From JAVBKU01 sp031553875 (lineage in GTDB: Bacteria; Bacteroidota; Bacteroidia; Bacteroidales; Rikenellaceae), in contig JAVBKU010000001.1 in assembly GCA_031553875.1 (NCBI GenBank), forward strand, positions 1 to 64,000: 64,000 nucleotides of DNA, in the 5' to 3' direction. Shown here piece by piece: positions 59,257-64,000 of the stretch. The notes under the pieces were generated by a model, which had not been told where the DNA came from, ran no database searches, and saw only the letters and a program-made list of their open reading frames with translations. Position 1 is the first letter of the stretch. Each line of letters begins with the position of its first letter. The translations under genes were made by a program, and so were the position numbers.

Positions 59257-60243
59257 TTAGTAAAATTTTGTCTGATTCAGGCTCTTTTCGCTTTTTTTTC
59301 TGACCAATCGTCCCCAAAGGCCGTATAAAAAGCCTATGCCGTAGCCGGTGAGTTGGATGAACGAGGTGGCTACGCTCAAGGCTCCGACCTTAACGCTGTC
59401 GTTCTGCACGGCCGAGTCAATGAACCAGACAAGGGCGATGAACAGGACGGGCGTCACAGCCCACAGGCACCACGGCGTGGCGGCTAATAGTATCACGCAC
59501 CCCAGCGTAAAGAGCGAGGGGAACAGGTGCACTACCCGCAGCGTCCCCGGGTGGCGCAATGACAGGTTGACCCGGGCCATCCCTGAGAAGAATACCTGCC
59601 TGAAGAACGATCCCATGCTGCTACGCCTCTTGTGCCATACGTAGGCATCGGGAAAGAGACGGGTGGTGAATCCCAGGGAGATAATCCTGTAGCTCAAGTC
59701 TATGTCTTCGCCGAAACGCATATCCGAGAATCCCCCCGTGGCGTCGAACACCTTCCTCGACAGGCCCATATTGAAACTACGCGGGAAGAATTTGTCTAAC
59801 GAGCGCTTGCCTCCGCGGATACCGCCCGTGGTGAAGAACGAGGTCATCGAATAGCTGACGGCTTTCTGTATAGGGGAGAACTCGCCCGAGGCCCTGTCGG
59901 GGCCTCCGAAAGCGTCGGCGGGAGAGACGGATAGCTCGCGGCGAACGGTTTCGATATAGCGGTGCGGAATGGCGCAGTCCGAGTCGAGGAATATTACGTA
60001 GTCGCCCGTGGAGCGCTCGGCGCCGTAGTTACGCGAGAGACCGGGGCCGCTGTTTTCCTTGCTATAATAGTGTATGTCCAGGGCGCGGGCGTACTTCTCC
60101 ACCACTTCCATGCATGTTATGGTCGAGCCGTCCTCCACTATCACCACCTCGAAATCCTTATCGGTCTGCCCCATAAGCGAATAGAGCAGTTCGTCGATCT
60201 CGCCGGGGCGGTTGTATACAGGTATTATAAGTGATAATTTCAT
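59257..60243 (-). CDS. Family 2 glycosyltransferase with C-terminal membrane helices
   Basis: 328 residues. GT-A domain: LSLIIPVYNRPGEIDELL, VEDGST, FLDSDCAIP (the DXD site) and GEDIDLSYRI (the ED acid motif), then two or three membrane helices at about 240-310. It resembles membrane GT2 enzymes acting on lipid-linked or surface glycans; the donor is unknown. 49 bases downstream of the GH3-family gene. Confidence 0.9.
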   Translation of the reverse strand: MKLSLIIPVYNRPGEIDELLYSLMGQTDKDFEVVIVEDGSTITCMEVVEKYARALDIHYYSKENSGPGLSRNYGAERSTGDYVIFLDSDCAIPHRYIETVRRELSVSPADAFGGPDRASGEFSPIQKAVSYSMTSFFTTGGIRGGKRSLDKFFPRSFNMGLSRKVFDATGGFSDMRFGEDIDLSYRIISLGFTTRLFPDAYVWHKRRSSMGSFFRQVFFSGMARVNLSLRHPGTLRVVHLFPSLFTLGCVILLAATPWCLWAVTPVLFIALVWFIDSAVQNDSVKVGALSVATSFIQLTGYGIGFLYGLWGRLVRKKSEKSLNQTKFY

Positions 60244-60292
60244 GTCGGGGAGTGTAAGGTTGTGTTCGGAGGTGAAAATGTTTAGGGGGGGA

Positions 60293-61798
60293 TTACTGTT
60301 GCGCTAACAGTTGCTCTATGAACGTGCGGTCGTTATACAGACGCGGCACCTTGTTCTGCCCTCCGGCTTTGCCACGCCCTTTCATCCAGCGGTAGAAGGT
60401 GCCTTCGGGTACGGGAGTCAGCAGGGGAGGGTCGAGGGTGACGCTCCGGAACCTCTTGGCCTCATAGTCGGAGTTGACCTTCTGGAGGGCAGTGTCGAGG
60501 TATCCGGCGAACTGGTCCATATCGCGGGGAGCCTTGCTGAATTCCACCACCCACTGGTGTCGGCCGCGGGTGTCGCCGTCCATGTACACGGGCCCGGCGG
60601 TATATTCCGAGACTTCGGCGCCGCACTTTTCGCATGCCTCCTTCAGCGCCTTTTCGGCGTTGTCGATTATTATCTCTTCGCCGAACGCGTTGATGAACAG
60701 CTTAGTACGTCCGGTTATACGTATCTTGTAGGGGTCGGTCGAGGTGAACTCCACCGTGTCTCCTATCTGGTAGCGCCACAATCCGCCCGAAGTGGTTATT
60801 ATCATGGCGTAGTTCACTCCCTTTTCCACGCCCTCCAACGGCACTGCTTTGCTGTGATCGCCAAGGTGGGCCACGGGCAGAAATTCATAGAATATACCGT
60901 AGTCGAGCATCAGCAGCATATCGTCTTTCGAGGGGTCGTCCTGTATGGCGAAGAAGCCTTCGGACGCGTTGTATGTCTCCATATAGTGCATGGAGTCGGA
61001 GGGTATCATCCGGCGGTACTGCTCGCGGTAAGGCTTGAAGTTCATGCCGCCGTGGATGAACAGCTCCATATTCGGCCACACCTCGAGGATATTAGACTTG
61101 CCGGTGTATTCCAGCACCTTGTTGAACAGCACGAGATTCCACGAGGGGACGCCCGCGAACGAGGTCACGTTCTTATTTGCGGTTTCCTTGCAGATGGCCT
61201 CCACCTTGCGGTCGAAGTCGGGGGTGAGGGCTGTCTTAACGCTCGGGACACGCAACAGGTTCGCCACCCACGGCGTATTCTCAAGTAGTATTGCCGAGAG
61301 GTCGCCCGCCTGCGCCCTGTTGCCGAGCGGTTCCACGCGGTGGGAGCCGCCGAGGGTGAGCGTCTTGCCGTAGTACACGCGGGTATCGGGATAGAGATCG
61401 AGATTGAAGCTCATCGTGTCCTTGCCGCCCTGGAAGTGGCAATCCCAGAGTCCTTCGCGGGTCACGGGCACGAACTTGCTCTTGTCACCCGTGGTGCCGG
61501 AGGATTTGGCGTACCATTTTACCCGTCCGGGCCAGATGACATTCTCCTCGCCCCGGCGGGTGCGCTCTATGAACGGGCTGAAGCTGTCGTAGTCGTAAAT
61601 ATCGACCATTCTCTGGAACTCCCCGGCATTGCTTATAGAGCCGAACGAACGTAACTTCCCGAAGTCGGTCTTCGCCCCGAATTCCAGCAGGCGGCGCAGC
61701 ACTCCGGACTGCGTCCCTACGGGGTCGCGCCTGAAGTGGTCGATCTCCCCGAGCCGTCCGCTGAAAATGGTATTTATTATGCGGTTCCTTAAAAGCAT
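60293..61798 (-). CDS. GH3 auxin-responsive-promoter-family protein (putative acyl-acid amido synthetase)
   Basis: 501 residues from ATG 61798 (MLLRNRIINTIFSGRLGEIDHF); the frame opens earlier only at a TTG. ANL-superfamily adenylating enzyme of the GH3 family: the SSGTTGDKSKFVPVT phosphate loop (about residue 100), YNASEGFFAIQDD (the Y-x-x-[ST]-E motif), and GDTVEFTSTDPYKIRITGRTKLFINAFGEE (hinge to the C-terminal domain). Plant GH3 proteins conjugate amino acids to hormones. The bacterial homologues, common in Bacteroidota, have no settled function to my knowledge. Lies 92 bases after trkA. Confidence 0.9.
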   Translation of the reverse strand: MLLRNRIINTIFSGRLGEIDHFRRDPVGTQSGVLRRLLEFGAKTDFGKLRSFGSISNAGEFQRMVDIYDYDSFSPFIERTRRGEENVIWPGRVKWYAKSSGTTGDKSKFVPVTREGLWDCHFQGGKDTMSFNLDLYPDTRVYYGKTLTLGGSHRVEPLGNRAQAGDLSAILLENTPWVANLLRVPSVKTALTPDFDRKVEAICKETANKNVTSFAGVPSWNLVLFNKVLEYTGKSNILEVWPNMELFIHGGMNFKPYREQYRRMIPSDSMHYMETYNASEGFFAIQDDPSKDDMLLMLDYGIFYEFLPVAHLGDHSKAVPLEGVEKGVNYAMIITTSGGLWRYQIGDTVEFTSTDPYKIRITGRTKLFINAFGEEIIIDNAEKALKEACEKCGAEVSEYTAGPVYMDGDTRGRHQWVVEFSKAPRDMDQFAGYLDTALQKVNSDYEAKRFRSVTLDPPLLTPVPEGTFYRWMKGRGKAGGQNKVPRLYNDRTFIEQLLAQQ

Positions 61799-61890
61799 TC
61801 TCTGAATTTGTTCCCTGTCCCTACGCAATAATCCTGCCTCATGAGGCAGGCCGCGCGCTTATTTCTGAAAAATAATTTAGCCCCGGAAGT

Positions 61891-63231
61891 TTAATTGAAA
61901 AACCGTCCGATCTTGGATATAGCCGCAGGGAGGGCGAATACCACCACCCTGTCGTAGGCGTTGATCTCCATGCCGCCCGTGGCTATGAAGGCGTTGTCGC
62001 CCCGCACGATACCGCCTATGATGGCGTCGTGGGGGAAACCAAGCTCCTTGATTGGCGACTTGGTGGCCGGCGAATTGGGCTTGACGATGAATTCCAGCAC
62101 CTCGGCGTCGCACCCCGTGAGGCACTTGATGGCCTGCACGTCGGTATTCATCGTGAAACGGAATATGTTGCTCGCGGTGATGAGCTTCTTGTTGATGATC
62201 GTATCGATACCCATGCTCTCGGCGAGGTTGATGTAGTTGAGGTTCTCCACCTCGGCGATCACCTTCTTCACGCCCAGCCTTTTGGCGAGCATCGCCGCCA
62301 GGATGTTGGTTTCGGAGCGGCCCGTCACCGCCACGAAGGCGTCCATATTGCTCAGCCCCTCCTCGACCATCGCGTCGGTATTGCGGCCGTCGTCGTTGAT
62401 GATAAGGGTCTTCTTGAGTATCTCGGCCAGCTTGTAGGCTTTGTCGGGGTTGTAGTCGATAAGTTTCACGTTCACCTCGTTCTCCAGCCTCATCGCCACA
62501 TGTACCCCTATGCGGCTGCCGCCCAGGATCATCAGGTTGTTGATATCGATATTGGCCTTGCCCGAGAAGTCGGTCACCTCCTTCACGGTATACTGGTTGG
62601 CTATGACGTAGATATAGTCGCCCTCCTTGAAGGTGTCGGTGCCGCGGGGGATGATGGTCTGGTCGTCGCGCGAGATGGCCACGGTACGGTAGGGGAGGTT
62701 CTTGCGGTCCTTAGTAACCTCCAGCAGCGTCTTATTGGCCAGCGGCGACGAGGAGTCGATACGAAAAACGACCAGCGACAGCTTGCCGCCCGAGAAGTCG
62801 ACGTATTCCGAGGTGCTGGTGTGTCCCAACAGGGTGATTACCTCCTCGGCGGCTATCTTCTCGGGGTAGAACAGGTAGTCGATACCCATGTCGATGAATA
62901 TCTCCTTGTTGTTGGGCTCTAAGTATTCGTTGTTGTCGATACGGGCGATGGTCTTCTTGGCCCCCATATGCTTGGCTATGGTGGCGGAGATGATGTTGGA
63001 CGATTCCTCCGGGCATACAGCGATGTAGAGGTCGGCCTTGCGCACGGAAGCCTTCTTGAGTACGGCGAAGGTGGTGCTGTCGCCCTCTATGGCGATAAGG
63101 TCGGCCATGCCCGAGAGCTCTTCGAGCTTCTTGGCGTCGACGTCGATGATGGTTATCTCGTGGTATTCGCTACTGAGCATCTTGGCCAGGTGGCTGCCCA
63201 CTTCCCCTGCTCCCGCTATGACGATACGCAT
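61891..63231 (-). CDS. trkA: Trk K+ uptake regulatory subunit TrkA
   Basis: 446 residues from ATG 63231 (MRIVIAGAGEVGSHLAKML); an upstream extension to 63318 lacks family similarity. Two tandem units, each an RCK_N Rossmann domain (first GAGEVGSHLA, second LGGSRIGVHVAM near residue 235) followed by an RCK_C domain (about 150-225 and 365-445). Cytosolic NAD(H)/ATP-gated regulator of TrkH/TrkG. No TrkH gene is seen within the following genes. First gene of the trkA-GH3-GT2-dNK run. Confidence 0.95.
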   Translation of the reverse strand: MRIVIAGAGEVGSHLAKMLSSEYHEITIIDVDAKKLEELSGMADLIAIEGDSTTFAVLKKASVRKADLYIAVCPEESSNIISATIAKHMGAKKTIARIDNNEYLEPNNKEIFIDMGIDYLFYPEKIAAEEVITLLGHTSTSEYVDFSGGKLSLVVFRIDSSSPLANKTLLEVTKDRKNLPYRTVAISRDDQTIIPRGTDTFKEGDYIYVIANQYTVKEVTDFSGKANIDINNLMILGGSRIGVHVAMRLENEVNVKLIDYNPDKAYKLAEILKKTLIINDDGRNTDAMVEEGLSNMDAFVAVTGRSETNILAAMLAKRLGVKKVIAEVENLNYINLAESMGIDTIINKKLITASNIFRFTMNTDVQAIKCLTGCDAEVLEFIVKPNSPATKSPIKELGFPHDAIIGGIVRGDNAFIATGGMEINAYDRVVVFALPAAISKIGRFFN

Positions 63232-63667
63232 AATTTTAATCCTGTTTTTGTTACGTTCCCCCTGCCAGAGGCCTGGATATAATCGTGTCCACCGGTTCCG
63301 GCGAGCCGTATTCTCCACACAAAATTATAATATTGCGCGGATTTAACACCACAATTTGCCCGCAATATACAAACAAAACCCATTACATTGCCCCCGCATG
63401 AGTCCCAGGCTCGCAATGAAAGGAGATATGTTGATAACATTTTGGAAAAAATGTGATAGGAAATTCATATGTTCTGAAAAATAGATTATTTTTGCTATTC
63501 GGTTTTGACGGCCACACCGGTTCCGGAACGGTCCTTATCTGAGTGTTCGCGCGGGTTTGCGTGGAAAACGGGGAAGGGTGCGAGTTTCGGGATTTGGTGT
63601 GTTTTGTGCGGTTTTTAAGCAGCATGTGGCCGTCGTCCGTATTCTTTTAAATTAATTTAAAGCTAAA
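63232..63667. other. Intergenic region between trkA and purA
   Basis: No gene seen. Minus strand -7-like TAATTTTG (63320-63327) would serve trkA; plus strand TATTTTTG (63487-63494) would serve purA with a leader of ~165 nt. Neither has a strong -33. Confidence 0.5.
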
Positions 63668-64000
63668 ATGAAGAATGTAGATGTTGTGTTGGGGTTGCAG
63701 TGGGGCGACGAAGGTAAAGGTAAGGTTGTAGATGTGCTGACCCCCAACTACAAAGTCATCGCCAGGTTCCAGGGAGGCCCCAACGCCGGGCACTCGCTCC
63801 ACTTCAACGGTAAGAGCTATGTGCTGCACACCATTCCCTCGGGTATATTCAGGGAGAGCGCCGTTAATATAATAGGTAACGGTGTGGTGATCGATCCGGT
63901 GATACTCTCGCAGGAGATAGCCAAGCTCGAGGCCGAGGGTGTCGACGTGAAGAGCAAGCTCCTCATATCCAAGAAGGCCCACCTCATTCTTCCCACCCAC
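63668..64000 (+). CDS. purA: Adenylosuccinate synthetase, N-terminal part (cut by window end)
   Basis: The first 111 codons are open to the last base of the window. MKNVDVVLGLQWGDEGKGKVVD is the PurA GTP-binding N terminus with the catalytic Asp in GDEGKGK; FQGGPNAGHSL carries the catalytic His, and YVLHTIPSG and NGVVIDP follow as expected. PurA joins IMP and aspartate using GTP, the first step of AMP synthesis. The full enzyme should be about 420 residues. The start is the first ATG of the conserved block. Confidence 0.96.
   Translation, partial: MKNVDVVLGLQWGDEGKGKVVDVLTPNYKVIARFQGGPNAGHSLHFNGKSYVLHTIPSGIFRESAVNIIGNGVVIDPVILSQEIAKLEAEGVDVKSKLLISKKAHLILPTH

Noticed and set aside
1..64000. 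Prophage, insertion sequence, CRISPR-Cas or defence island
   Set aside because: No transposase, integrase, Cas, restriction or toxin-antitoxin motif was recognised in any supported frame.

Overview
The window reads as a chromosomal segment of a Bacteroidota (Bacteroidales-type) bacterium. Evidence: many genes sit behind the -33 TTTG / -7 TAnnTTTG promoter typical of this phylum, strong Shine-Dalgarno sites are scarce, and several gene families are largely Bacteroidota families (DUF4286, DUF3078, DUF4293, DUF4199, HU-CCDC81, single-domain arginine decarboxylase, PorT-like barrels, TonB-receptor-like barrels). The fairly high GC outside the barrel array would suit Rikenellaceae/Alistipes or a related lineage, but the sequence alone does not fix the genus. 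No phage, transposase, CRISPR array, tRNA or rRNA was seen; one SRP RNA is present.

Layout. 1-9.4 kb: an intergenic repeat, a TrmH-type RNA methyltransferase, divergent carAB, then tcdA and a TatD-family nuclease, bifunctional NAD(P)HX repair (nnr) and a small conserved protein. 9.5-17.5 kb: ten paralogous outer-membrane beta-barrel genes in tandem on the minus strand; eight form a probable operon with hairpins in most gaps, and two follow as separate units. 17.8-27.3 kb: a secreted acetyl-xylan-esterase-like hydrolase, gyrA, a TPR protein and sufBCD. 27.4-33.3 kb: an HU-like protein, arginine decarboxylase, rpmA/rplU, DUF4286, a GH31 hydrolase and mgsA. 33.6-38.2 kb: miaB, plsY, MscS channel, K+/H+ antiporter. 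38.4-41.4 kb: DUF3078 protein, an AT-rich secreted protein and an Asp/Gly-tract lipoprotein. 41.7-46.7 kb (minus): sufS, DUF4293, GT2, DUF4199, YciO-like, GT2, then the SRP RNA gene. 47-50 kb: mltG, tmk, DoxX/MauE-like membrane protein. 50.2-63.2 kb (minus): orphan histidine kinase, DUF1761, UroD-family protein, a 974-residue outer-membrane barrel coupled to an RsmF-type methyltransferase, deoxynucleoside kinase, GT2, GH3 family protein and trkA. The window ends inside purA.

Themes. Housekeeping genes dominate: pyrimidine/arginine precursor (carAB), Fe-S assembly (sufBCD plus distant sufS), RNA modification (TrmH, TcdA, MiaB, YciO, RsmF-like), nucleotide supply (tmk, dNK, purA), ion homeostasis (CvrA, MscS, TrkA) and envelope (PlsY, MltG, barrels).

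Most unusual parts. (1) The ten-gene barrel array, whose framework is conserved, whose presumed loops vary, and whose most similar copies lie in the middle. (2) Structured dispersed intergenic repeats: a ~130-bp two-stem element in two copies whose second hairpin has an exactly inverted loop, and a second family found at 1-290 and 33398-33620, one piece of which lies inside the suf operon at the sufC start.
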